From positions 310,001-374,000 of the forward strand of contig NZ_PVTH01000002.1 of NCBI RefSeq assembly GCF_003002875.1: a stretch of 64,000 nucleotides of DNA, written 5' to 3'. Source of the stretch: Arcticibacter pallidicorallinus. GTDB lineage: Bacteria > Bacteroidota > Bacteroidia > Sphingobacteriales > Sphingobacteriaceae. The notes under the pieces are model-generated. The model was given only the letters and a program-made list of their open reading frames with translations. It searched no databases and was not told the DNA's origin. The position numbers were made by a program, and so were the translations under genes. This document shows positions 7,829 to 16,498 of the stretch, one piece after another. Numbering within the stretch: position 1 is the stretch's first letter; each line of letters opens with the position of its first letter.

Positions 7829-9958
7829 ATGTATTATATCAGACAGGTTCTTTTCCTTTTAATCTGCTTAGTAGCAGAGAAGGCGTTTACTCAACAGGTC
7901 ATCCCATTTGATGGTGGTTTTGGACCTATAGGGGACAAGCTGGAAATCCTTACCGACTCAAACTCCAATATTTCGCTCGAGAAAGCGATGAAGTCTGCCG
8001 GCTACAGGAAGTCAACCGAAGATTTTCCTAATCTTGGAACTAAACCGTATTCTTATTGGGTGCGCTTCTCCTTAAAGAACGCAACTGATGGCAAAACGGC
8101 CGGAATTCAGTTAACCCAGGCAATGATGGACTATTTGGATTTCTACGAGCTCCATGGCGATACTGTCAAGCGCGTGAATTTCACAGGACATAAACGGCCA
8201 TTCGGCAATCGATACTTAAAGAATCAGACATTTATTTATCAAATACCTTTTCAGGCGGGAGAAATACGCACCATTTATTTGAAGGTTCAAAGTGGAAAGC
8301 AACTGATTCTCCCGGTATATGTAGGTACCATCGAAAGGGTTCTCGAGAACAGTCTCGTTATTGATATGCTATTCGGTGTATATGTGGGGATCATCATGGT
8401 AATGATCCTATATAATCTATTCGTGTATAGCACAGTCAGGGATCGAAACTACCTGTATTATGTGATCTATCTGGTTGTGGTTTTACTGACGCAGGCATCA
8501 ATGCAAGGTTACGTCTTTCGCCTGATCCTACCTGGACATCCTGAGATTGCTGACATGTTCATATATTTCAGCACTGCATTAATTGGGATCGCTGCAATTG
8601 AATTTTCAAAGCATTTTCTTTCAACTAAAAGTTATACCCCGAAACTTCACCGTTTTTCATATGTATTCTACACCCTGTATGGAGTCCAGATTTTGTTGGC
8701 CCTACTGGGGTATTTCAATTCGAGTTATACCTTGATGCTAATGCTGGCTATGTTTAGTGCAATCTATGTGTTGTACATGGCGGTGGTTATTCAAATCAAG
8801 GGTCTGCGGTCAGCGAAATTCTTTCTAATTGCGTGGGGTGGCTTTATTTTATGTGTGGTGGTCTATGTTCTAAAAGATCTGAACATCATATTCCCATACA
8901 ACAACATTACGAACTTTGCGCTACTTATCGGCTCCGCTTTCGAAGCTGTGTTACTATCGTTTGCCTTGGCTGATAAAATCAATATACTTAAATCCGAAAA
9001 GGAACAGTCGCAAATGGAGACTATGCAGGTTTTACGTGAGAATGAGCGTATTATAAAAGAGCAGAATGTTGTCCTTGAGGCGAGAGTAACGGAGCGCACC
9101 GCGGAGTTAAATAACACATTAGAAGACCTTAAGCAAACACAGAGTCAATTGGTAGAATCGGAAAAGATGGCATCACTTGGTCAATTAACTGCCGGTATCG
9201 CACATGAAATCAACAATCCGATCAACTTTGTAACATCCAATATCAATCCGCTTAAAAGGGATGTCGATATGTTGCTTGAAGCTTTAGACGAGATAGAAAA
9301 TGTTGGCTTATCAGATCGTCCTGTTCATGAAAAGAAGCAGCTTATTGAGGATTATAAAGAAGATTTGGATTTTGACTACCTGAAGATTGAGATTGATCAA
9401 CTTATGAAAGGGATAAATGAGGGTGCCTCCCGTACTGCAGAAATAGTCAAGGGATTAAGAATCTTTTCTAGAGTTGATGAGGATGACCTGAAGAAGGCAG
9501 ATATAAATGAAGGACTTAATTCTACGATGATAATAGCGAATAATCTATTGAATAATAATATTCGCGTGGTTATGAGCCAGGGCTCGCTGCCGAAGGTGGA
9601 GTGCTACGCTGGCAAGCTAAATCAGGTATTTCTCAATATCATAAGTAACGGCATCCACGCAATTAATGAGAAATTCGGCGAAAAGCCCGGTGGAGAGCTT
9701 AATATCAAAACTTATGCTGATCAAGAAAATGTATATTTGTCCATTAAAGATAACGGCATAGGAATGAGCGTAGACACTCAAAGGAAAATTTTTGAGCCAT
9801 TTTTTACTACAAAGGATGTTGGCGAGGGAACGGGATTAGGAATGTCAATAGCCTATAATACAATCAAAAAACATAAGGGGGATATAAGTGTTTATTCTTC
9901 ACCAGGTGAGGGTTCTGTATTCAACTTACGCATTCCAATATCTTTTAGCAATGACTGA
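7829..9958 (+). CDS. 7TMR-DISM sensor histidine kinase
   Basis: 709 residues. Signal peptide (~1-21), an extracytoplasmic 7TMR-DISMED2 domain (~30-165, with YWVRFSLKN), seven hydrophobic segments (~180-395), a coiled coil (~400-445), then a kinase core. H-box GIAHEINNP carries His459; the N-box (VFLNIISNGIHAI), G1 (IKDNGIGM) and G2 (EGTGLGMSIAY) ATP-site motifs are present. DISMED2 domains are considered ligand-binding, often for sugars or other small molecules. The position 18 bp after the E1/nitroreductase gene and before a receiver protein suggests it senses a product or substrate of the cassette; this is inference. The kinase call is certain. Confidence 0.92.
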   Translation: MYYIRQVLFLLICLVAEKAFTQQVIPFDGGFGPIGDKLEILTDSNSNISLEKAMKSAGYRKSTEDFPNLGTKPYSYWVRFSLKNATDGKTAGIQLTQAMMDYLDFYELHGDTVKRVNFTGHKRPFGNRYLKNQTFIYQIPFQAGEIRTIYLKVQSGKQLILPVYVGTIERVLENSLVIDMLFGVYVGIIMVMILYNLFVYSTVRDRNYLYYVIYLVVVLLTQASMQGYVFRLILPGHPEIADMFIYFSTALIGIAAIEFSKHFLSTKSYTPKLHRFSYVFYTLYGVQILLALLGYFNSSYTLMLMLAMFSAIYVLYMAVVIQIKGLRSAKFFLIAWGGFILCVVVYVLKDLNIIFPYNNITNFALLIGSAFEAVLLSFALADKINILKSEKEQSQMETMQVLRENERIIKEQNVVLEARVTERTAELNNTLEDLKQTQSQLVESEKMASLGQLTAGIAHEINNPINFVTSNINPLKRDVDMLLEALDEIENVGLSDRPVHEKKQLIEDYKEDLDFDYLKIEIDQLMKGINEGASRTAEIVKGLRIFSRVDEDDLKKADINEGLNSTMIIANNLLNNNIRVVMSQGSLPKVECYAGKLNQVFLNIISNGIHAINEKFGEKPGGELNIKTYADQENVYLSIKDNGIGMSVDTQRKIFEPFFTTKDVGEGTGLGMSIAYNTIKKHKGDISVYSSPGEGSVFNLRIPISFSND

Positions 9959-9996
9959 TATCCTTTCCGAAAATCAATTTGGTACCAATTAATCCT

Positions 9997-11082
9997 ATGA
10001 CAGAAAAACTTAAGATTCTGTATATTGATGATGAAGCTGATAATCTGGTAGGGTTCAAGGCGTCCTTTCGGTTCGATTATCAAATTTTCATTGCACAGGA
10101 TGTCCCGGCCGCTTATGCTCATCTGGAGAAGCATCCCGACATGCGGATTATATTCTGTGATCAACGAATGCCCAAGCAAACAGGTGTTGAATTTTTTGAT
10201 GAAGTTCGATCCTTATATCCATCGGCAGTTAGGATACTTCTTACAGCGTACACCGACGTGGAAGCAGTAATTGATGCGATCAACAGGGGGCATATATTTA
10301 GATTCGTCAAAAAACCATGGACGGAAATCGACATAATCTCCGCGATTGAGGAAGCAAATAAATTCCATATTAGCAACTCTATGTTGGCCGTAAAGCATCA
10401 TGAATTACAAAGAGCCTATAGCGAGCTTGACAAATTTGCTTATAGCGTCAGTCATGATATTCGAGGACCTTTATCTGGAATAATGGGGGCTATCAACCTT
10501 GCTCAGGATACTGATGATCCGGTAGAGATGAAAGAAGTCCTGTCGATGATGAAGAAATCTTTAAAAACGCTCGATATGTATATCGTGAATATGCATGAAT
10601 ATTACAGTCTTCAACGAGGCGAGCTGAAGATTAAAAAGATTGATTTCATGACTATCGCGGACACGCTGAAGGATATCTTCGGAATGACAGCTGAAGTTAA
10701 TAATATCTCTTTTCAAGTTGATATAGATCAGAATGAACCTTTTTTTAACGATGAAGCTCCAATAATGCTGGTCTTGAATAACCTAATCTCGAATGCTTTC
10801 AAATATCAGGAGGAAGGAAATGCAGATAAAATAGTTAAGTTAAAAATAGAGGTAAAAAACGGGTCGGCGACATTTGAGATCAGTGATAACGGCATCGGAA
10901 TTCTCCGAAATCACATTAACGAGATTTTTAATCTTTTCTATCGGGCGACGTCTCAGTCATCAGGCTCAGGATTTGGACTTTACAATGTAAAAAGTGCTAT
11001 TCTCAAGCTTAATGGGCATATCGAAGTAAGCTCTGTATTGCATCAAGGAACTACATTCAGGGTAATAATTCCAGGAAAATAA
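9997..11082 (+). CDS. Receiver-histidine kinase hybrid (REC at N-terminus)
   Basis: 361 residues from ATG 9997 (an in-frame TTG at 9979 is possible but less likely). Residues 5-125 are a receiver with DDE and phospho-acceptor Asp55 in CDQRMP, Lys in VKKPW. A helix links to a HisKA domain with His153 (SVSHDIRGPLSG) and an HATPase domain with N-box (LNNLISNAFKY), ISDNGIGI and GSGFGLYNV. No membrane segment, so it is a cytoplasmic relay kinase. It follows the sensor kinase by 38 bp and probably takes phosphate from His459. No DNA-binding output domain is present in the cassette. Confidence 0.9.
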   Translation: MTEKLKILYIDDEADNLVGFKASFRFDYQIFIAQDVPAAYAHLEKHPDMRIIFCDQRMPKQTGVEFFDEVRSLYPSAVRILLTAYTDVEAVIDAINRGHIFRFVKKPWTEIDIISAIEEANKFHISNSMLAVKHHELQRAYSELDKFAYSVSHDIRGPLSGIMGAINLAQDTDDPVEMKEVLSMMKKSLKTLDMYIVNMHEYYSLQRGELKIKKIDFMTIADTLKDIFGMTAEVNNISFQVDIDQNEPFFNDEAPIMLVLNNLISNAFKYQEEGNADKIVKLKIEVKNGSATFEISDNGIGILRNHINEIFNLFYRATSQSSGSGFGLYNVKSAILKLNGHIEVSSVLHQGTTFRVIIPGK

Positions 11083-11085
11083 ATC

Positions 11086-11550
11086 TTAATCAAGCAGTTT
11101 CTGTCTTAATAGGAATTCAAGCTGGTCATTGGAAGTCGCCAGCTTGGCGTTCATAGATGTTATCTCTGCCTTTTCTTCATACTTTGCAAATGCGCGTGTT
11201 ATCGTCATATCAAGCTCCTCCTCGTTCCAGGGCTTGGCCAGATAATGGAATATCTTTCCTTTATTAACGGCGTCGACAACTGCACCCATGTCGGCATAAC
11301 CCGTCAAAAGTATACGGATTGGATCAGGAAATTTTTCAATCACTTTCTCAAGAAATTCCACTCCCGTCATATTTGGCATTCTCTGATCCGTAATGATAAT
11401 GTGGACAGGCTTCGACTTCATGATTTCGAGCGCTTCATCACCACTAAGGGCGATAAGTACTTTGTATTTCATGCGGAAAGTAGCCTTGAACGAGTATAAG
11501 TTGTTCTCTTCGTCGTCCACGTAGAGAATGGTTATCTTTTTTTCGGACAT
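11086..11550 (-). CDS. Single-domain response regulator with C-terminal helix
   Basis: 154 residues: receiver domain with DDE (12-14), phospho-acceptor Asp55 in TDQRMP, switch Thr in LLTGY and Lys in AKPWN, then ~30 residues likely to form a coiled coil. No output domain. Its receiver closely resembles that of the hybrid kinase encoded convergently 3 bp away (shared DQRMP, TGVEF, RILLT and KPW blocks), pointing to duplication. It may receive phosphate from His153 of that kinase, or act as a phosphate sink. Own promoter on the minus strand. Confidence 0.88.
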   Translation of the reverse strand: MSEKKITILYVDDEENNLYSFKATFRMKYKVLIALSGDEALEIMKSKPVHIIITDQRMPNMTGVEFLEKVIEKFPDPIRILLTGYADMGAVVDAVNKGKIFHYLAKPWNEEELDMTITRAFAKYEEKAEITSMNAKLATSNDQLEFLLRQKLLD

Positions 11551-11565
11551 AATAGTTGATTACGG

Positions 11566-11573
11566 CAAAGTTA
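11566..11573 (-). promoter_or_regulatory. TAACTTTG (minus strand), -7 element of the response regulator gene
   Basis: Reads CAAAGTTA on the plus strand, 16 bases upstream of the start codon at 11550; perfect TAnnTTTG match. A TTG lies further upstream with a short 15-base spacer. Confidence 0.5.
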
Positions 11574-11614
11574 ACTTTTTTGTTTCATCAAGAATATATT
11601 TGAATACGCTTAGA

Positions 11615-12688
11615 TTATTTCAGCGCTAAGTCTGCATATACAGGATAGTGATCAGATGCTTGCTCGGGAATGATTACATGGGAATAGACATCAAAGTTCT
11701 TAGATACAAGTATGTGATCAATTTGATATCGAAGAAAGCCTTTATGTAAAGTCACTGCATATAAGCCGCTTCCCTTTTTTCTATAAGTACTTTGCATTCC
11801 TTCGGCCATTTCATTAAAAGCGTACGAGGAAGGCGGATCATTAAAATCGCCGCAAACGATATATGGATATGGACACGTGGCGATATGCTGTTTTACAATA
11901 TCAACTTGGCCGGCACGCTCAAAAAAGGCCCTCCTCAACTGGCCTCCAATTTTTTTAGATGGACGTAACTGCTTCGTCTTTCCCTTTATAACTTGGCTCA
12001 TATAGTTAAGTTGATCTTGCCTCAACCGGATCGATTCCAAATGAACAGTGTAGATTCGAAAAGTTTTATCGTTTTTTATCACGTCAATATAAACTCCGTG
12101 ATTACCATCACCATCCTCTGAGAACTTGATAAGCCCTGTGCCCACGATAGGATATTTTGAAAATATTGCGAGGCCCAGTCCGCCGCCGTTGAACTTTGCA
12201 TGATGGAAATGTGGTGTGTTGAGAATTCTCTTCAAAGAATCTGTTGGGTTAAAATGATCTGGCACGCCATGATATTCTTGTAAACAGGCGATGTCTGGTT
12301 GGATTCGTTCAATTAGATCAAGAACTTTTTTGCTCTGCGAAGTCTCCCGGAACGCTTCATCAAAGGCATGCACATTATATGTCATAATCCGTATTAGCGA
12401 ATCATTTGCTTCTTGTTTTGACGAGAGAGAGGCTCTCTTGCTCAAGCTAAATGAACCGGCCAAAATCGGCCAGCTCAATAAAATGCAGCAAAGGGGTATT
12501 AGCGCAAAACGTGACCATTTGATTAGCCAATACGTCAATAATAAGAGATTACCTGCCAGAAGAGGGACATAGGCCAAGCTCATGAACGCCAATGGCCAGA
12601 AACTTCTTGGATCAACATAGGCACCGAGTATAGAGAGCAACAGCGCTATGCATGCCAGAATAGAAATAATTTTGAGTAATTTAATCAT
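11615..12688 (-). CDS. Endonuclease/exonuclease/phosphatase (EEP) family membrane protein
   Basis: 357 residues from ATG 12688, which lies 2 bp after the stop of the upstream channel gene; a longer reading from 12748 would overlap that gene and is not needed. Three hydrophobic segments in the first ~95 residues anchor the protein. The catalytic EEP domain shows MTYNVHAFDE, ACLQEYHG (metal Glu), VCGDFNDPPSS and the final ASDHYPVYADL (Asp-His). Substrate could be DNA, a phospholipid or another phosphodiester; the membrane anchor puts the active site at the cell envelope. Co-transcribed with the TRIC-type channel gene. Confidence 0.85.
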   Translation of the reverse strand: MIKLLKIISILACIALLLSILGAYVDPRSFWPLAFMSLAYVPLLAGNLLLLTYWLIKWSRFALIPLCCILLSWPILAGSFSLSKRASLSSKQEANDSLIRIMTYNVHAFDEAFRETSQSKKVLDLIERIQPDIACLQEYHGVPDHFNPTDSLKRILNTPHFHHAKFNGGGLGLAIFSKYPIVGTGLIKFSEDGDGNHGVYIDVIKNDKTFRIYTVHLESIRLRQDQLNYMSQVIKGKTKQLRPSKKIGGQLRRAFFERAGQVDIVKQHIATCPYPYIVCGDFNDPPSSYAFNEMAEGMQSTYRKKGSGLYAVTLHKGFLRYQIDHILVSKNFDVYSHVIIPEQASDHYPVYADLALK

Positions 12689-12690
12689 AG

Positions 12691-13293
12691 TTAATACATA
12701 CGAGGAAGCGTAAGTTTGTATCTGACTGCTACGATGCGTATAAAACAAATAGTCGATACTGCGCAGAGTCTGGTGATATTTATATCTACACCCATTTGAA
12801 GCGATGTGATATAGACAAGACCTCCTGCAATGCAGGCAGTAGCGTATATCTCTTTTCTAAAAATAAGTGGTATATTATTAAGCAAGATGTCTCTGGTGAT
12901 GCCACCGAAACAGCCAGTAATTGTTCCTAAAGCAACGCATATCTCGGGTTTCAAGCCGGCAGCTAAGGCTTTTTGAACGCCTACTATGGTGAATAATCCG
13001 AGACCGATAGTGTCAAATATAAATAATGGCAGTTTAAATGACTTCAATTGCTTCCAGAATAGCATTGTCGCTATAGTGGAAAAGAAAATTACGGCCGAAT
13101 AGTATTTATCCATCATCCAGCTGACAGGTAACTCTCCAATCAGGATATCCCGGACGGTCCCTCCTCCAATAGAAGTAACGAACGCAATAGTTAGCACTCC
13201 AAAAACATCTAATCTTTTCTGAATTCCCGCAAAGGCGCCGGATATAGCAAAAGACACACAACCCAAAAGTTCCAGGAGGTAAGTGATTGTCAT
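12691..13293 (-). CDS. TRIC-type trimeric cation channel family protein (UPF0126)
   Basis: 200 residues, about seven membrane segments in two repeated triple-helix units. The two glycine-rich repeats GGGTVRDILIGELPVSW and GGITRDILLNNIPLIF are the hallmark of the YadS/UPF0126 family, bacterial relatives of TRIC potassium channels. It is encoded 2 bp before the EEP-family gene and divergently from the nucleotide-sugar dehydrogenase, with only 28 bp between the two start codons. Confidence 0.9.
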   Translation of the reverse strand: MTITYLLELLGCVSFAISGAFAGIQKRLDVFGVLTIAFVTSIGGGTVRDILIGELPVSWMMDKYYSAVIFFSTIATMLFWKQLKSFKLPLFIFDTIGLGLFTIVGVQKALAAGLKPEICVALGTITGCFGGITRDILLNNIPLIFRKEIYATACIAGGLVYITSLQMGVDINITRLCAVSTICFIRIVAVRYKLTLPRMY

Positions 13294-13300
13294 TATTTGA

Positions 13301-13308
13301 CAAATATA
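13301..13308 (-). promoter_or_regulatory. TATATTTG (minus strand), -7 element of the TRIC/EEP unit
   Basis: Reads CAAATATA on the plus strand, 8 bases upstream of the start at 13293; full TAnnTTTG match. Very short or no leader would result. Confidence 0.4.
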
Positions 13309-13321
13309 TTAACTTTACCCG

Positions 13322-14620
13322 ATGGATTCTACTGTACTCACATATCGTGCCGATAATGCACGCATCGCTGTAATCGGTTTGGGGTATGTAGGCCTCCCTT
13401 TAGCCATTGAATTCGCAAAGAAGTATCAGGTACTTGGGTTTGATATCAATCAAGAGCGAGTAATGGAGCTCGCCAAAGCAACAGATCGGACTCAAGAAGC
13501 GGATATTGATAGCCTTGTTAAAGTTATTAGCGATAATAGCCTGCAATTTTCCTGGGACAAGGAAGATCTACGGTCTTATAATACATTTATAGTAACTGTA
13601 CCTACTCCGATTGATGAATTTAAGTCACCAGATCTTCGCCCTCTTTTGAAGGCGTCTCATATGCTTGGAACCATCCTAAAGACAGGAGATGTTGTCATAT
13701 ATGAATCAACCGTTTATCCCGGATGTACAGAGGAAGACTGTATTCCTGTTTTGGAACGGGCGTCAGGTCTGTGTTTTAACAAAGATTTTTTTGCCGGTTA
13801 CTCGCCTGAACGAATAAATCCGGGTGATAAAGTTAATACATTGACTAAAATAAGGAAAGTAACAAGCGGCTCGACACCGGAAATAGCGGATGAGGTTGAC
13901 AGATTGTATCGGTCAATTATTACTGCCGGAACTCATAAAGCTCCAAGTATAAAAGTCGCTGAAGCGTCCAAGGCTATCGAAAACGCTCAACGGGATGTTA
14001 ACATTTCTTTTGTAAACGAACTTTCACTTATTTTCGACAAAATTGGAATAGATACAAACGACGTAATTGAGGCAGCGGGCACGAAATGGAATTTTCTGAA
14101 ATATAAACCCGGCTTAGTCGGAGGGCACTGTATTGGCGTTGATCCGTATTATTTGGCACATAAGGCTCAATCCCTTGGATACCACCCTCAAGTGATATTA
14201 TCGGGAAGGAGAGTCAATGACGCTATGGGGGCATTCGTTGCTGATAAAGTTGTAAAGTTAATGATTCATAAAGATCAGCGGATTAAAGGCTCAAAGGCGC
14301 TTATATTAGGGATAACTTTCAAAGAAAACTGTCCTGATGTTCGGAACACCCGCGTGGTAGATATCTATCATGAGCTGGTCGACTTCGGTGTCGCCGTTGA
14401 TGTCTTTGATCCATGGGCCGATGCAGAGGAAGTCAAGAAGGAGTATGGGTTAACAATCCAGAACCAGCTGTCGCCGGATACAAAATACAATGCCATAATC
14501 GTTGCGGTCGCTCATGACGAATTCTTAGAACTCGATTATAGCTGTTTAAAGGCTGAAAACGGAGTTGTTTTCGATACCAAGGCATGCCTGGAGCGTGAGA
14601 TCGTAGATGCGAGACTGTAA
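13322..14620 (+). CDS. tviB: Nucleotide-sugar dehydrogenase (TviB/WbpO type)
   Basis: 432 residues. UDP-sugar 6-dehydrogenase that oxidises a UDP-N-acetylhexosamine to the uronic acid. N-terminal NAD-binding fold with [13 protein letters not shown] (~residues 19-31), substrate region with [12 protein letters not shown], catalytic Cys270 in [12 protein letters not shown], and the C-terminal UDP-binding part with [16 protein letters not shown]. The [17 protein letters not shown] stretch is typical of the TviB/WbpO branch (UDP-GlcNAc/GalNAc). First gene of the EPS region; it supplies a uronic acid precursor. Exact sugar is inferred. Confidence 0.88.
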   Translation: MDSTVLTYRADNARIAVIGLGYVGLPLAIEFAKKYQVLGFDINQERVMELAKATDRTQEADIDSLVKVISDNSLQFSWDKEDLRSYNTFIVTVPTPIDEFKSPDLRPLLKASHMLGTILKTGDVVIYESTVYPGCTEEDCIPVLERASGLCFNKDFFAGYSPERINPGDKVNTLTKIRKVTSGSTPEIADEVDRLYRSIITAGTHKAPSIKVAEASKAIENAQRDVNISFVNELSLIFDKIGIDTNDVIEAAGTKWNFLKYKPGLVGGHCIGVDPYYLAHKAQSLGYHPQVILSGRRVNDAMGAFVADKVVKLMIHKDQRIKGSKALILGITFKENCPDVRNTRVVDIYHELVDFGVAVDVFDPWADAEEVKKEYGLTIQNQLSPDTKYNAIIVAVAHDEFLELDYSCLKAENGVVFDTKACLEREIVDARL

Positions 14621-14735
14621 ACGCTAGGGGCAATTGCCGATAGGTTCTTTAACAAAGTATCTGTGTTCTCAATAATCTCAACATATTTAAAATAAAATGT
14701 AGGATTATAGAACTCTTTTTCGTTTTTTGCGTAAA

Positions 14736-15065
14736 ATGCTAAATATTAAGATTATAAGAATGAATCGCAGAGAGATGGAATTAGAAAGGCTTGAGGAAAA
14801 CGTCGAACAAGCAGTGCTAACAATTGACGACACCAAATATGCTGTCAACATTGAAGAAGTTGAGGCTTTCATAAGCCATTGCAAAAGTTTTATGTCACTA
14901 AATAGTAATAGCGACTTTGAGCTGATGACTCAAGAGATATCTGATTCATTAGTTGAATTCTCCAAAGGAGATGTAACAATGGACCAAATCAGACCACAAT
15001 TGCTTTTTCTGCGCGAAGTAGGATTTTTACTTAAAAGTTTGCTAACTCGGGTAGAGGAAAACTAG
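14736..15065 (+). CDS. Hypothetical protein, ~109 residues, acidic and helical
   Basis: Start uncertain: ATG 14736 is used; ATG 14760 (MNRREMELERLEENVEQ) and TTG 14727 are alternatives. The product is rich in Glu and Leu and predicted mainly helical (FELMTQEISDSLVEF, LLFLREVGFLLKSLL). No signal peptide, membrane span or known motif recognised. It lies between the dehydrogenase gene and the HTH/antiterminator pair, and ends just before a double hairpin. Function unknown. Confidence 0.6.
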   Translation: MLNIKIIRMNRREMELERLEENVEQAVLTIDDTKYAVNIEEVEAFISHCKSFMSLNSNSDFELMTQEISDSLVEFSKGDVTMDQIRPQLLFLREVGFLLKSLLTRVEEN

Positions 15066-15066
15066 C

Positions 15067-15101
15067 GCCAGTAAAATCACTGGCACGAGCTAGGTTCGTG
15101 C
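15067..15101. terminator. Double hairpin between convergent genes
   Basis: Two overlapping stems: GCCAGT/ACTGGC (15067-15072 with 15079-15084) and GCACGA/TCGTGC (15083-15088 with 15096-15101). They share two bases, so they could be alternatives. Situated between two convergent stops; serves either direction. Confidence 0.55.
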
Positions 15102-15120
15102 TTCCTTATAGAGTCATGTG

Positions 15121-15513
15121 CTACGAATAAAGAGAACTTTTTTCAACGTAAGCCAGAAGAAGTTGATTGTGTTTTTCAAGTAAGTCTATGTATTTGTCCT
15201 TCCAATACTGTTCTGTCCTTGCGCGGCCATCAGCTTCCTCTTCGGCATAAACCGCGTCGTCTGGCAAATGAGCTACTCCCCGTTGCTCTGCTTTCATAAA
15301 TAGTTCAGGAAATTCGTTCGAAAAATCGTGTTTCAGTGCCATTCCAATCTTGTGAATGATTGCCGGCTTTAGATACTTTTGGTTAAACCAATTATACACA
15401 GATCTCCGATTTACGTCAGTCAAACGTGCGAGTTCGCTGATGCTATAGCCATTTCTTCGAATAACTTTTTCGATAATCTGACCATAGTGCTGATCTTTAA
15501 AGTTTTCATTCAT
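15121..15513 (-). CDS. Helix-turn-helix regulator, EPS-flanking copy 1
   Basis: 130 residues. N-terminal HTH of about 65 residues (GQIIEKVIRRNGYSISELAR, then VNRRSVYNWFNQ), a variable acidic middle, and a C-terminal helix WKDKYIDLLEKHNQLLLAY that may dimerise. Co-directional with and 11 bp after the UpxY-like gene. A close relative is encoded at 27678-28040, at the far side of the glycosyltransferase genes; over the HTH part about 47 of 65 residues are identical by eye. I infer control of the EPS locus. Not a known named regulator. Confidence 0.75.
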   Translation of the reverse strand: MNENFKDQHYGQIIEKVIRRNGYSISELARLTDVNRRSVYNWFNQKYLKPAIIHKIGMALKHDFSNEFPELFMKAEQRGVAHLPDDAVYAEEEADGRARTEQYWKDKYIDLLEKHNQLLLAYVEKSSLYS

Positions 15514-15524
15514 CTCATTTAAGT

Positions 15525-16094
15525 TTATGCCCGAACGGCCAAAGCAGCTCCAATACCTGGATTTGTAATTATGATATTTTGGTTAACAGCGACCTTGGCA
15601 ATTAATATGCAGTCGAGCTGTCGGATACTGATCAATACAGATTTGCCTTTTACTTCAATTACCTCTCCTTCTAGATTCGCTAACGCTCCTTGCGTGATCT
15701 TGATACGATCTCCAGTACTTAATTCTCTGATGCTGATAGTTTCAACATCTTTATATTTTCCAACGATAGCCTTGATTCTCTCGATGTCGTCCTTGTCCAC
15801 TATCGCCGGCTTACCACTATAGTAAATGAAGTTAATAACACCCATTGTTTCCCTTACTATGGATTGTTCAGACGGAGAGATATAGACAAATAGATAAGAC
15901 GTAAATAAAGGTAGTTCAACTAGCATATTTCTGTCTGCCCATCTTCGGTTCGTTTTCACTAGTGGACAAAAGCTGTCCACTCCCTTCTCTTTAAGCAGAC
16001 GGTCTACCTTCTTCTCCCATTTGGAGCGAGTGTAAATTACCATCCACGCCTTTTGAGACGCTTCTTTTTTTTTGCTAAGGAACGGATTAACCAT
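15525..16094 (-). CDS. UpxY/RfaH-like NusG paralogue (transcription antiterminator)
   Basis: 189 residues. NusG N-terminal domain (WMVIYTRSKWEKKVDRLLKE, LPLFTSYLFVYI, VINFIYYSGKPAIV) followed by a KOW region (LSTGDRIKITQGALANLEGE). Specialised NusG paralogues such as UpxY in Bacteroides bind RNA polymerase and allow read-through of long capsule operons. Here the gene is divergent from the EPS export operon at 16499 rather than its first gene, and is co-transcribed with the HTH gene. The target is probably the 404-bp leader region next to it. Confidence 0.85.
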   Translation of the reverse strand: MVNPFLSKKKEASQKAWMVIYTRSKWEKKVDRLLKEKGVDSFCPLVKTNRRWADRNMLVELPLFTSYLFVYISPSEQSIVRETMGVINFIYYSGKPAIVDKDDIERIKAIVGKYKDVETISIRELSTGDRIKITQGALANLEGEVIEVKGKSVLISIRQLDCILIAKVAVNQNIIITNPGIGAALAVRA

Positions 16095-16498
16095 GATTTT
16101 ATTTATAGAGTATTTGTATTCTCGCCCAGAGAGGAGTTGTTACGAAATTAGCTAAAATACGTCCTTCAGATAGGGCCCTTCTCACCATGTATAACACATT
16201 GTGGAGTTATGAGAAAAACTCCGAAAAAAGCGGCTGTGACAAACAAAAAATGCCACAAGCTCACATTTTTTCTTCGTTAAGGCCTTGAGATACAGAGTTT
16301 CTCAAAAGTTCCCAAGACTTGGTACATAATGGAGAATTATTTCAAAATTGTGAAGAACAGGCTTACTTTTATGAAAAAAAACAGCGGCTTTATTATCCAT
16401 GCCTCAATGTTTTTAACCCATTCAAAAATACAGTCAAGTCGAATTATCAGTATGTAACTGAGCTGGCGAGGCTTTATCAAACATAAAAAAAAGTACCT
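16095..16498. promoter_or_regulatory. 404-bp divergent control region and possible EPS leader
   Basis: Contains no convincing gene. It must hold the promoters of the UpxY-like unit and of the EPS operon. Visible structure: TTGAGA at 16285-16290 paired with TCTCAA at 16300-16305, followed at once by CCAAG-A-CTTGG (~16312-16322). I found no full TAnnTTTG element in the plus direction. A UpxY-type protein would be expected to act on the transcript or paused polymerase here. Confidence 0.5.

Noticed and set aside
12686-12748. N-terminal extension of the EEP-family protein to 12748
   Set aside because: It overlaps the TRIC-type gene and adds a polar stretch before a good membrane segment; ATG 12688 directly after the upstream stop fits better.
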